A stretch of DNA of 64,000 nt from Treponema vincentii F0403 (GTDB taxonomy: Bacteria > Spirochaetota > Spirochaetia > Treponematales > Treponemataceae): the NCBI RefSeq assembly GCF_000412995.1, contig NZ_KE332512.1, positions 760,919 through 824,918 of the forward strand, given 5' to 3'. Position 1 is the stretch's first letter. Every line of letters begins with the position of its first letter. Both the position numbers and the translations under genes were made by a program. Shown piece by piece: positions 17,079-25,189 of this stretch. The notes beneath the pieces are model-generated. The model worked only from the letters and a program-made list of their open reading frames with translations. It searched no databases and had not been told where the DNA came from.

Positions 17079-17900
17079 TTACGGATACGGTTTATATTCG
17101 TTAACGATGCTGATCTGCGTAGAAACCGAACGTCCCTCTGCCAATTCTTCAGCTATTTTTAGCGCCTTGTCGATACAGGCAACAGAGTCCGCAACTCCGT
17201 GTAACACAATCTGCGTGTCGGACACTTCCGCATCAAGGAAATAAATCGGCAGTTCATCTTTAAACGCAATCCGGTTTACAATCCGCTGCCCCAGCAAAAG
17301 TTCGGCGATACGCTTGAGCCCTTCCCGTTCTTCCTCAGGGGAAATAGCCTCCTTGCATGCATAAGTGATAATATTTGCGGCAAAGTGTGCGGTAGCAAAA
17401 TCAGTGTTAATAACCAAACGGTAATGAGTCGGGTCTTCCGGCTTCATATCGAAAAAGCATCTGTGGAATCCTTCACGGTTGGCATCGCTTTCCGCCATTA
17501 AAGCGCGGGCTTTTTTTTCGGGCCAATCGAACTCCTTCATCAGCCGTGCAATCCGCACATCATCGGAAGCGACCAGCCGTACCGCATAGCAGCCGGGAAT
17601 ACCGCGCAGTAGCGCAAAACCGCCGCGACCGATAAAGATGCTGTTTCCCTTCAGTGCATACCCGTAGACAATCTCCCGTAAATAATCGAAATAGGCATCG
17701 CGATTGCGGGGAAGCGATGCCCAAAAACCGGGTTTCCGCTCGTCATAATGGGCAAGGCTCTCTTTGGAAATACCTCGATCGATCAGATCTTTTTCTAAGT
17801 CTTTTTTGTCAATAAACTCGTAGCCGAGCGATTTAGCCAACTCTAGGGCTGTTTCATCGCCGTAAGAAGCTATTTGCCGTGAAATTGTGATAATTGCCAT
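17079..17900 (-). CDS. Cytidylate kinase-like family protein with C-terminal extra domain
   Basis: A 273-residue protein. Residues 1-195 match the cytidylate-kinase-like family (IITISRQIASYGDETALELAKSLGYEFIDKKDLEKDL, SIFIGRGGFALLRGIPGCYAVRLVASDDVRIARLM, HYRLVINTDFA). The nucleotide-binding loop lacks the canonical GKS/T, as in many members of this family, so kinase activity is uncertain. Residues 200-273 form a second small domain (ISIVNEYKPYP at the end) that resembles a BON-like fold. It is divergent from the NUDIX gene, about 60 bases away. Confidence 0.75.
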   Translation of the reverse strand: MAIITISRQIASYGDETALELAKSLGYEFIDKKDLEKDLIDRGISKESLAHYDERKPGFWASLPRNRDAYFDYLREIVYGYALKGNSIFIGRGGFALLRGIPGCYAVRLVASDDVRIARLMKEFDWPEKKARALMAESDANREGFHRCFFDMKPEDPTHYRLVINTDFATAHFAANIITYACKEAISPEEEREGLKRIAELLLGQRIVNRIAFKDELPIYFLDAEVSDTQIVLHGVADSVACIDKALKIAEELAEGRSVSTQISIVNEYKPYP

Positions 17901-17963
17901 AAAGCCTCCTCTTCTATAGAATAAGGCTAAATTCTGATTATGTCAAAGGAAGGTTCTATTTTT

Positions 17964-18545
17964 ATGCAAAAAGATCTTAATCTTTCATGGAAACCCGTCG
18001 GTAAAAAAGAAATATGCACGACACGGGTATTCACCGTTAACGAAATTACCAGTCTTTCGCCCCAAAACGAAACAAAAACATTTTCGACATTGTCCGCACC
18101 GGAATGGGTTATTGTTATACCCCGTATTACCGATGCGCATGGCCGACGGTATTTTTTGATGGTAAAACAGTGGCGGCACGGTTCTTCACAGCTGTCGATT
18201 GAATTTCCCGGCGGCGTAGTTGATGAAGGAGAAACTCCCGAACAGGCGGCACGGCGGGAACTGCTTGAAGAAACGGGAAAAACGGGTAGGAATTTAACGC
18301 TGCTTGGTGAGGTTTATCCCAATCCTGCAATTATGGGAAATAAAAGCCATGTTTATTTTGCTGACTGCGAATCGGATACGCAGGCGCAGCACCTTGATGA
18401 AGATGAATTTTTAGAAGCCGAAGCGGTTCCCGTAGAAGAAGTATTAAGCAAGATGGGAACTTTTCCTTACGACCATGCCTTGATGTGTACCGCTCTTTTC
18501 TTTTACCTGCGGGAAGTCGATAAAAACTTCACATTTAAGCGGTAA
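17964..18545 (+). CDS. NUDIX hydrolase (ADP-ribose pyrophosphatase type)
   Basis: A 193-residue hydrolase of nucleoside-diphosphate-linked compounds. The Nudix box GGVVDEGETPEQAARRELLEETG is at residues 83-105 with all catalytic glutamates. The preceding YFLMVKQWRHGSSQLSIEFPGG is typical for ADP-sugar pyrophosphatases, suggesting ADP-ribose or ADP-sugars as substrate. An upstream ATG at 17940 is possible, but GGAAGG before ATG 17964 favours the shorter form. A macro-domain protein that also handles ADP-ribose products is encoded at 40499. Confidence 0.9.
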   Translation: MQKDLNLSWKPVGKKEICTTRVFTVNEITSLSPQNETKTFSTLSAPEWVIVIPRITDAHGRRYFLMVKQWRHGSSQLSIEFPGGVVDEGETPEQAARRELLEETGKTGRNLTLLGEVYPNPAIMGNKSHVYFADCESDTQAQHLDEDEFLEAEAVPVEEVLSKMGTFPYDHALMCTALFFYLREVDKNFTFKR

Positions 18546-18590
18546 CACCCCGTAGCAAACTAAATCTAAGGGAAACCTCTAAAAAATAGA

Positions 18591-18623
18591 GGCTATTCCG
18601 AGGCGATTGTTCTCGGAATAGCC
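18591..18623. terminator. Hairpin between NUDIX gene and the converging LysM-like gene
   Basis: GGCTATTCCGAG (18591-18602) pairs with CTCGGAATAGCC (18612-18623) around a 9-base loop. It lies in the 85-base gap between two convergent genes and lacks a strong T run, so it is a probable but not textbook terminator for both. Confidence 0.6.
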
Positions 18624-18630
18624 CGTCTGA

Positions 18631-19347
18631 CTATTTCTTAGCCGGCGGCAATTTTTCATACGTTGCCGCAGGGTCATATAGTCCGCTGCGTTTTTCACCG
18701 CGGAGACTCGGAATTGTCAGGATAATTCCGGGTTCAACCCAGTCGGGATTATTAGGATCGGGCAATTTATCTTTGTTTGCTTCATACAATTTCCGCCACA
18801 GATAGGGATTATCGTAGATTGCCTTATCTTTTGCGATATTCCACAAACAGTCCCGTTCGCCGCGCCATGTACGGATGCGGTATTGGGCAGGCAGAGTCGT
18901 AAACGAGGATTCATCGCCGGTAACAACGGCAAGCGCATCCAAAACTTTCTTTGCACAGACAACCGCAACATCGAAATCTTCATTTTCAAATGCGTTATGG
19001 CCTGCCTGTAAAGCCTCTGTCGCCGTTGTAAACGCTTCGGGATACTTTTCTTCCGCCTTATTGTTTTTTGCCCATGTATAGCGGGTACGCGCCTTATTCA
19101 TTGCCTGTTCCGCTTCAATACGGGCAAGCATATATTGAATATAATCGGCGGATTTTTGTGCATTCTCTTCAGCAAGCCGTGAATACTCTATCGAAGCGTC
19201 ATAATCACCTTCGCTATATGCTCGCTGTGCCAATTCGGAATAAGCGCGGCTTTTGCGTTGATACTCGTTATTGTCATACGATACGGCAAACAAAAATGCC
19301 GCCCCTGCCAAAAAGAATACGGTACAAAGAATAGCTGTTTTTTTCAT
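18631..19347 (-). CDS. Exported LysM-like domain protein
   Basis: A 238-residue protein with a signal peptide (MKKTAILCTVFFLAGAAFLFAVS), a helical middle (residues 25-150, TPR-like and alanine-rich) and a C-terminal LysM-like domain (RIRTWRGERDCLWNIAKDKAIYDNPYLWRKLYEANKDKLPDPNNPDWVEPGIILTIP). LysM domains bind peptidoglycan, so this is probably a periplasmic wall-associated protein. It follows a lipoprotein gene with a 3-base gap; the pair recalls the tmpA/tmpB membrane protein pair of T. pallidum, but I cannot confirm orthology. Confidence 0.75.
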   Translation of the reverse strand: MKKTAILCTVFFLAGAAFLFAVSYDNNEYQRKSRAYSELAQRAYSEGDYDASIEYSRLAEENAQKSADYIQYMLARIEAEQAMNKARTRYTWAKNNKAEEKYPEAFTTATEALQAGHNAFENEDFDVAVVCAKKVLDALAVVTGDESSFTTLPAQYRIRTWRGERDCLWNIAKDKAIYDNPYLWRKLYEANKDKLPDPNNPDWVEPGIILTIPSLRGEKRSGLYDPAATYEKLPPAKK

Positions 19348-19350
19348 AGG

Positions 19351-20307
19351 TTACCTCCCGTTACCGGATGACGCTGCATTTCCGGCAGTTGTAGAACGCT
19401 GCAACTCTTCCAGGTCGACCGGCTCTTCAGAAAAACCTTCCGCATCTTCCGGCAGGGGTGCCTCGCGGTCGGCGTCTTTTGCAAGCTTACTGCTGGCTTC
19501 TTGGCGTGCTCTGGCACGCTCCATTGCATCGTTTGCCTGCGCCCGCTTAATTTGTACCTTCTCGTAAATATCGTTAAACTCATCGGCAGCGGTCATATAT
19601 CCGGTATACGCTTGTTCGTATCTCTTGTTCCCCGCAGCAATACCGGCCGCACGGTAGCGGTTCACCGTTTTTGTATACGGATCTTTCATCGCCGTAGACG
19701 CTTTTACCGAATCGCATCGTTCGCGTGCTTCGTCCGCTTTCTGTTTTGCATCCTTCATCAGCGAAGCAAAACCTGCCTCTTTTACCGTTTCATAGTAATT
19801 AAGCGCTTGCTGAGAGGCTTCAAAAGCCTTTGAAGGATCCGATTCATAAAGTCCGGGAATCCTTGCAGCCGTATCTTCGGCTTTTTTATAGTTTGCAGCA
19901 TCATAGGCGGACAGATCATTTTGATCGATCTTTGCTTTTAATTCATCAATCTTCGTTCGATTAATAAGCGTACGATACTGCGTAATGGCTCTTTGAGCCT
20001 TAGCCTGCGCATCCGCAAAGTTATTCGATTCATAACCGCTTCTTGCTGCGGCTGCCGTATCATCAGCCGATTTAAATTGAACGGGATAGGCAGTATTAGC
20101 CTTTACTTTGATAGCCTCTGCACGAACCTTTGTCAGCTCATCCAATAAGCGGGCGGCCTTTTCCTGTTCCTCATTTTTTTCCGGTTCGGCAGGTATCACC
20201 GGTTCCGGTTTCGGCTTAGGTTCAGGCTGCGATTTACAAGCACCAAAACCGACCAATAAAGCGGAAATACACAGAATATACAACAATGTTTTCAGCGTTT
20301 TACTCAT
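19351..20307 (-). CDS. Helical repeat-rich lipoprotein
   Basis: A 318-residue lipoprotein with signal peptide and lipobox GFGAC (Cys 24), then a Pro/Lys/Glu spacer (KPKPEPVIPAEPEKNEE) and about 250 residues of repeated helical units of the form A..A...Y....F..A...A..A...Y. The GGAGG site before ATG 20307 decides the start. It forms a two-gene operon with the LysM-like protein downstream; both may be periplasmic envelope-linking proteins. No enzymatic motif is visible. Confidence 0.75.
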   Translation of the reverse strand: MSKTLKTLLYILCISALLVGFGACKSQPEPKPKPEPVIPAEPEKNEEQEKAARLLDELTKVRAEAIKVKANTAYPVQFKSADDTAAAARSGYESNNFADAQAKAQRAITQYRTLINRTKIDELKAKIDQNDLSAYDAANYKKAEDTAARIPGLYESDPSKAFEASQQALNYYETVKEAGFASLMKDAKQKADEARERCDSVKASTAMKDPYTKTVNRYRAAGIAAGNKRYEQAYTGYMTAADEFNDIYEKVQIKRAQANDAMERARARQEASSKLAKDADREAPLPEDAEGFSEEPVDLEELQRSTTAGNAASSGNGR

Positions 20308-20380
20308 TACAACCTCCATTTCTAAACGGATATCAAGGCATCATACAAAAACTCACAAAGCTTTTAAAGAGGCCGATCTG

Positions 20381-20422
20381 GGGATGTCTCAAAAATTGGT
20401 TACTTTTTGGACAGCCCCCAAT
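20381..20422. terminator. GGGGATGTC hairpin after fur, copy 1
   Basis: A 42-base inverted repeat opening with TGGGGATGTCTCAAAAA and closing with its near-complement. It begins 6 bases past the stop codon of the Fur-family gene on the minus strand. A near-identical hairpin stands at 21026-21064 after the next minus-strand gene, so the same terminator module has been used twice within 700 bases. Confidence 0.75.
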
Positions 20423-20428
20423 AAGTTA

Positions 20429-20842
20429 CTATAGAACTCCATCATATTCAAGACGCTGACAATCGGGACAAAGTCCGAAAAAATCAAAACGGTGCGAATC
20501 GATACGGTAGCCGCTAATCTCCGCAGCCATTTGATCGCAGTGTTCATCTGACGGCATAAACGCATCTTCAACCTTGCCGCATCGGGTACAGATGACATGA
20601 TTATGAACGCTCATATCCGCATCAAAATGCGCAAAGGTTCCATCGACATTGATAATCTTAATCCGTTTTTGTTCTGCAAGGATATTCAGATTGCGGTAAA
20701 CGGTTCCCTGACTAAGATGAGGAAAATCTTCCCGGAGCTTATCATACAACCATGCCGCCGTAGGATGCGTACGAGTGGAACATAAAAGGTTAAACAATGC
20801 TTCCCGCTGTTTTGAATGCTTATACGACACAGCTTTTTTCAT
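20429..20842 (-). CDS. Fur/PerR family transcriptional repressor
   Basis: A 137-residue metal-dependent regulator. The winged-helix part contains SKQREALFNLLCSTRTHPTAAWLYDKLREDFPHLSQGTVYRNLNILAEQKRI; the dimerisation part has HFDADMSVHNHVICTRCGKVEDAF and GLCPDCQ, giving two CxxC structural zinc pairs and the H/D regulatory site. The aspartate in the DADMSVHNHV stretch favours a PerR-like peroxide sensor over an iron Fur, by inference. ATG 20842 is preceded by GAGGAG. A 6-1-6 palindrome lies about 55 bases upstream and may be its own operator. Confidence 0.9.
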   Translation of the reverse strand: MKKAVSYKHSKQREALFNLLCSTRTHPTAAWLYDKLREDFPHLSQGTVYRNLNILAEQKRIKIINVDGTFAHFDADMSVHNHVICTRCGKVEDAFMPSDEHCDQMAAEISGYRIDSHRFDFFGLCPDCQRLEYDGVL

Positions 20843-20896
20843 TATATACAACTCCTCGTATAGACTATAACGTCCTGCATTAGAACGTAATGCCTA

Positions 20897-20909
20897 ATTG
20901 ATAATCAAT
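20897..20909. promoter_or_regulatory. Candidate Fur/PerR operator
   Basis: ATTGATAATCAAT is a perfect 6-1-6 palindrome resembling Fur and PerR boxes, which are A+T-rich inverted repeats with GATAAT/ATTATC-like half sites. It lies 55 bases upstream of the Fur-family start codon, where an autoregulatory site is expected. No binding is shown by sequence alone. Confidence 0.5.
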
Positions 20910-21025
20910 ACTACAATTTTAAAAGGGGAACTGTCAAGATTTCGGATAATTCATAATTCACAATTAAGAATTTGACCGGATTGGTAAAGAAGATATCGAA
21001 GCTATTAACTGAAATGTAGAAGATT

Positions 21026-21064
21026 GGGGATGTCTCAAAAGTTGGTTACTTTTTTGACATCCCC
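21026..21064. terminator. GGGGATGTC hairpin after LRR gene, copy 2
   Basis: GGGGATGTCTCAAAAG at the left pairs with an ACTTTTTTGACATCCCC stretch at the right, giving a long stem that ends 9 bases before the stop codon of the minus-strand LRR gene. It is nearly the same sequence as 20381-20422. Confidence 0.75.
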
Positions 21065-21073
21065 GAGCTGCTT

Positions 21074-21667
21074 TTATTTTTTTACTTCCGTAGTCGGTTC
21101 AAATGCATGAGCATGCAAAAACTCAACCGTTTTGGGGATGTGTACTTCTTTAATATTATTTTTCATAAAAGCGTACATATTGATCTTTTTTACCGAAGCG
21201 GGAATTGTTACCGCCGTCAGCGCATTCTTGTAAAAGGCTGACGTGTCAATCAGTTCCAGCGTCTCCGGAAGATGGAGTTCTTCCAAAGCATTCAGCGCGA
21301 AGGCGCTCGGTTCGATCATTGTTTCCTTACCGCCGAAGGTAACACTTTTCAGCCCGTTCCGGTAGAATGCAAACCCTTCGATGTCCTTCAACGCACTCGG
21401 CAGTTTTACCGAGCTTAATTTGCATACGCCGAACGCATCATAGCCGATGCTCTCTACGGTGTCGGGGATAACGACAGAGGTTAAGCCTCTGCGGTAAAAA
21501 GCGTTGTCGCCGATCCGCGTAATCGGGGTTCCGTCCGGTGCGGTTGCGGGAATGGTCAGGTCGGTAAGTCCTTGCGTTTTTACCTTATCCTTTCCTTTCT
21601 GCGTCATGCCCTTTAATTCGGCGCCTTTAAAAATAAAATCATCATTTTCCCATACGTTTTCACTCAT
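21074..21667 (-). CDS. BspA-type leucine-rich repeat protein
   Basis: A 197-residue protein made of about six LRR_5 (Treponema pallidum/BspA type) repeats of the form LTSVVIPDTVESIGYDAFGVC, LKSVTFGGKETMIEPSAFALN, LTAVTIPASVKKINMYAFMKN. There is no signal peptide or lipobox, so unlike the BspA adhesins it may be cytoplasmic. LRR_5 proteins mediate protein binding. It follows hgdB with only 15 bases between, so it may be the last cistron of the dehydratase transcript, which is an unexpected partner. Confidence 0.85.
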   Translation of the reverse strand: MSENVWENDDFIFKGAELKGMTQKGKDKVKTQGLTDLTIPATAPDGTPITRIGDNAFYRRGLTSVVIPDTVESIGYDAFGVCKLSSVKLPSALKDIEGFAFYRNGLKSVTFGGKETMIEPSAFALNALEELHLPETLELIDTSAFYKNALTAVTIPASVKKINMYAFMKNNIKEVHIPKTVEFLHAHAFEPTTEVKK

Positions 21668-21682
21668 TCCGCTTAACCTCCC

Positions 21683-22831
21683 TTACATCCGATTGAGCTG
21701 TACAATCTCGTTGAATGTTTCGAGCTGTGTTTTTACCTGCCCGAAATCCGACATCTGCTGATCATATCCGACTTTTACCAACGGAATCTTAGCGTCGCTA
21801 AACGCCTGCTTGAGCGATGGATACTCCATTTCTTCCGTGTCATCAAAGTTCATCATAAAGAGTAAGCATCCGTCAGCTTTGTTATCCTTTGCCAGTTTTA
21901 CAACGTAGGCAGGACGCTTGATAAGGTCGGGGTCGTAAAGGAGCGGATCTTCGTCCATACGGGCAAATTGATCGGCAAGAGCCATCATCGGATCGTCGAT
22001 AGACAAATCGATGTCAACCTTCAACGCGCGGGACTCGTGTGCCACATCATCGGCAACGATACAGACCTTGTAGTCGTCAAAGACTTGCAGTAAGCCGGGG
22101 TTGTCGGTAATAACGCCGCTGGTAACCACCCGAACGCCATCCCATTTTTCTTCCGGTAAGGCTTCGAGTAAGGCGTTCAACTTTTTCAGCAGTTCCGTAT
22201 GCTCGTCCTTCAGCATAAAGTATGAGCTTTTAAGCACATAGCATCGATCCGAAGCTTTTACGCTTTGCGGATGAGAGGCGGCAAGCTTGATGAAGCGGCG
22301 TTTTTCGGCTCTGTTTTCGTTATACACCTTGAACGCTTTCTTTAAGTTTTCATCGGTTACTTTAACGCCGCAGATTTTTTCCAGCTCTTCCTTTGCCTTG
22401 GTAAAGATACGCGCGTTGTACTTTTTGCCGAAATCTTCTTTGCGGTGCTGTCCGTGATTGATAAAGATCATCGGGATTTTCCGCCCGGCGCTCACCTTGT
22501 AGTTCTGAGAAAGCGGACGCAGCGTGTCATCCAGCGTTGTCAGCATCGAAGCGGACAACCCGTCGAGGGTGCCGTCCAAAGCCATTTCCAAACAACGCAG
22601 CGCCAACGAATAATAGAAGGTGGGGAAGTATTCTTTTGCCCGTTCGATAGGTCCCTGCCCTCCCCATACGCCGAACGGCGCGATGCCGGCTGCATAGACG
22701 ATTTCTTCCGGTGCATAGTACGGGAAAATACCGACGGCTTTTTTCCCCGCCGCAAGATATTTATCCAGCTGCTTCCGCGGATTGTTTGCCAAATATTTAA
22801 ATTGTTCCAATAAATCCTTAACTGTTTCCAT
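21683..22831 (-). CDS. hgdB: 2-hydroxyglutaryl-CoA dehydratase, beta subunit
   Basis: A 382-residue iron-sulfur protein, the smaller component of the dehydratase that removes water from (R)-2-hydroxyglutaryl-CoA to give glutaconyl-CoA. Family features: VGIFPYYAPEEIVYAAGIAPFGVWGGQG near the N-terminus, LDGLSASMLTTLDDTLRPLSQNY, RVVTSGVITDNPGLLQVFDDYKVCIVADDVAHESR and LLFMMNFDDTEEMEYPSLKQAF. I placed the start at ATG 22831, after GGGGAGG, rather than a longer frame. It lies 11 bases after hgdA and forms the heterodimer with it. Confidence 0.92.
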   Translation of the reverse strand: METVKDLLEQFKYLANNPRKQLDKYLAAGKKAVGIFPYYAPEEIVYAAGIAPFGVWGGQGPIERAKEYFPTFYYSLALRCLEMALDGTLDGLSASMLTTLDDTLRPLSQNYKVSAGRKIPMIFINHGQHRKEDFGKKYNARIFTKAKEELEKICGVKVTDENLKKAFKVYNENRAEKRRFIKLAASHPQSVKASDRCYVLKSSYFMLKDEHTELLKKLNALLEALPEEKWDGVRVVTSGVITDNPGLLQVFDDYKVCIVADDVAHESRALKVDIDLSIDDPMMALADQFARMDEDPLLYDPDLIKRPAYVVKLAKDNKADGCLLFMMNFDDTEEMEYPSLKQAFSDAKIPLVKVGYDQQMSDFGQVKTQLETFNEIVQLNRM

Positions 22832-22842
22832 AGTGTCCTCCC

Positions 22843-24168
22843 CTACTCCAGCGTCGGCTTCGACCAATCGGTCTCTTTGGTATTCTTAAAGTTGGTATAG
22901 ACGTCCTCACCCTTCGCCTGTTTATCCTGCTTGCGTTCGTCCATAATTTCTACCAAGCCCTGCACTCTCGTCTTGTACTGTTCCGTAGAGAAGTTACGCT
23001 CATCAGCCTGATCGCCGTCGAAGTGGACGACCGGAATACCGAGGTCTTCCTTCCAGCGCCGTTCAATTTCGGGCATCGCGCCGCTCCACGGTTTACAGCT
23101 GCGGTTGTAGTTGACCAAAGCGCCGCTGATACCGTTTTCTTTTGCCATGGTCTCGCGCCATTCAACACCGGTTTCGATACAGACGGAACACGGTGCCTTG
23201 CAGTACGCGGCGGCCATTTCGCGGATATTCGAATAGCGGAATCCGAATGCCGGAGCATATACGACAGCGGTTACGTTGACGCCGCTATCCTTTAAGGGAT
23301 CAAACAAGGGACGAAGCGCCGGCCAGCACGGAATACCTTCAAACAAGATACGATGCTCTTCCGGATATTCCCACGTAGAGGTATTCTCTTTTACCGATTG
23401 TTCAAATTCCTGTGCCAAGAGTTCAAAACCGACAGCGGCGTCTTCCTCACAGCGGGCGGCGACAATGTCTGCCATGTGGTTAAACAGGTCAAATCCGCTT
23501 AACGGAGACGGCTTATACGACATAAACGAACAGGATTTCAGCCAAGCGGCGGCGGTTCTGTTTGCACGCGCACAGGCATCCTCAAATTTCTTTTCGTCAA
23601 ATTTCTTTCCGGTCAATTGCTCCAGCTGCTTGATGGCATAATCAAACTGCCCGAGTAAATAATCTACTTTTTCTTCGGGGACATCCACCGTATTGGAGAA
23701 CGGAATGTCGACCATGATGAGTGGGATATTGTGCATACGCGCAATATTCTCGTACCATTTAGTCATCATATTGCAGATATTGTTACAGCACAGCAAAAAG
23801 TCAGGCTGCGGCATTCTGCGCGAATCGGTGGGTTCTCCTGCGGCATACGCAAGACTGATACGGGCATAACCGCAGATATCGTTATCGTATCCCATATCCT
23901 CCGCAGCTTGGCAGAGGCGCAATCCGTCTTTCTTAGCAGCCGTCGACGCCGCATGATTTTCGGGATACACAACGTTAAGATCAAAAGCTTTCGCTAATTC
24001 AATTGGAAATTTAGAAGAACTCCATCCGACTAATTCACCGCGCCGCTTTGCTTCCCACGCGTTTGCATAGACCTTATCTACCACATCGCGTAAAACAGCG
24101 GCAGCAGGCTTATGCCCTTCAATCGGCCGCGGCGTTTTGTTGGGTAACTTTTCCATTTTTTGGGCCAT
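22843..24168 (-). CDS. hgdA: 2-hydroxyglutaryl-CoA dehydratase, alpha subunit
   Basis: A 441-residue iron-sulfur protein of the FldB/FldC dehydratase family. Visible family segments are GELVGWSSSKFPIELAKAFDLNVVYPENHAA, LLCCNNICNMMTKWYENIARMHNIPLIMVDIPF, RILFEGIPCWPALRPLF and ALVNYNRSCKPWSG; several cysteines (LLCCNNIC, SCKPW) are the likely ligands of the [4Fe-4S] cluster. Together with HgdB it dehydrates 2-hydroxyglutaryl-CoA by a ketyl-radical mechanism after one-electron reduction by HgdC. Strong GGAGGA precedes the ATG. The gene lies between hgdC and hgdB on the same strand. Confidence 0.93.
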   Translation of the reverse strand: MAQKMEKLPNKTPRPIEGHKPAAAVLRDVVDKVYANAWEAKRRGELVGWSSSKFPIELAKAFDLNVVYPENHAASTAAKKDGLRLCQAAEDMGYDNDICGYARISLAYAAGEPTDSRRMPQPDFLLCCNNICNMMTKWYENIARMHNIPLIMVDIPFSNTVDVPEEKVDYLLGQFDYAIKQLEQLTGKKFDEKKFEDACARANRTAAAWLKSCSFMSYKPSPLSGFDLFNHMADIVAARCEEDAAVGFELLAQEFEQSVKENTSTWEYPEEHRILFEGIPCWPALRPLFDPLKDSGVNVTAVVYAPAFGFRYSNIREMAAAYCKAPCSVCIETGVEWRETMAKENGISGALVNYNRSCKPWSGAMPEIERRWKEDLGIPVVHFDGDQADERNFSTEQYKTRVQGLVEIMDERKQDKQAKGEDVYTNFKNTKETDWSKPTLE

Positions 24169-24276
24169 TTGTTTCCTCCTATGTCCTCAAGGTCATCTTC
24201 AAAAAAACGAAAGGGTTCTTTAAAAGATGCCATTCAGGCCTGCACCGGCCTTGCATTAACCGGCGTAAAGCCTTAC

Positions 24277-25071
24277 TTATTTTCCCGCCTGCATACACTT
24301 TTGGTGTGCAAACAGAGCGGCTCCAATTGCGCCATTTAACTGGCAATATTCACTCGTGTGAATTTTAAACCCTATATTTTTTTCCATTGCCCGGACCATT
24401 CCCTTATTCAGGGCTACTCCTCCGGTCATTACAACATCATCCTGAATGCCGACACGCTTGGCCAAACTACCGACACGGCTGGCAATCGCAGTGTGGATTC
24501 CTTTTACGATATCGGGAATTTTTGCGCCACTTGCTAACTGAGAGATAACCTCCGATTCGGCAAAAACGGTACAGGTAGAACTGATTGTCAACTCTTTGGT
24601 GGACTGTTCATCAAGCTTTTCAAGGTCTTCCAAATTGATTTCCAAAACCTTTGCAATAACATCGAGGAAGCGCCCCGTACCGGCAGCACACTTATCGTTC
24701 ATAACAAAGTTTTCAAGCATGCCGTTATCGCTGAGCTTTAGCGCCTTAGAATCCTGCCCGCCTATATCGATAATAGTACGTACCCGCGGGAACAAGAAAT
24801 AGGCACCTTTTGCATGACAGGACAGTTCGGACATCTGTGCCGGTACTTCCTTTAACGAATTACGCCCATAGCCGGTTGCGATAGCTCCGTCAAGCTGCTC
24901 CATCGAGGTAAACCCGAGTTGTTCCAGCGCTTGCTTCATTACCCGCGCGGGCCCGCTTGTTCCCGTCCCCACCGGAACAACAGCCGTTGCGACGATTTCC
25001 TTCCCGTCCTTGATAATAACACACTTGGAAGCCGTAGAACCGACGTCTACGCCCATAGTAAATATACTCAT
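24277..25071 (-). CDS. hgdC: Activator of 2-hydroxyglutaryl-CoA dehydratase
   Basis: A 264-residue ASKHA-fold ATPase that drives an electron onto the dehydratase with ATP hydrolysis. It begins MSIFTMGVDVGSTASKC as the family does; the two cluster cysteines are C128 (NDKCAAGTGRF) and C167 (SSTCTVFAESEV), holding one [4Fe-4S] at the dimer interface, and MTGGVALNKG is the second phosphate loop. The start at 25071 fits the family N-terminus; a frame extending 48 bases upstream has no support. It stands 108 bases before hgdA. The enzyme is extremely oxygen-sensitive, in keeping with an anaerobe. Confidence 0.96.
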   Translation of the reverse strand: MSIFTMGVDVGSTASKCVIIKDGKEIVATAVVPVGTGTSGPARVMKQALEQLGFTSMEQLDGAIATGYGRNSLKEVPAQMSELSCHAKGAYFLFPRVRTIIDIGGQDSKALKLSDNGMLENFVMNDKCAAGTGRFLDVIAKVLEINLEDLEKLDEQSTKELTISSTCTVFAESEVISQLASGAKIPDIVKGIHTAIASRVGSLAKRVGIQDDVVMTGGVALNKGMVRAMEKNIGFKIHTSEYCQLNGAIGAALFAHQKCMQAGK

Positions 25072-25189
25072 AACGATATATCCGCTCCCTTGCCGATAAA
25101 AATATACAAAAATTCCCAATCACGGGCAATTTTCAGGTAACCACTTTTCAGTCAGCGGTTACCGCACACACAGCAACAATACCGTGTCC

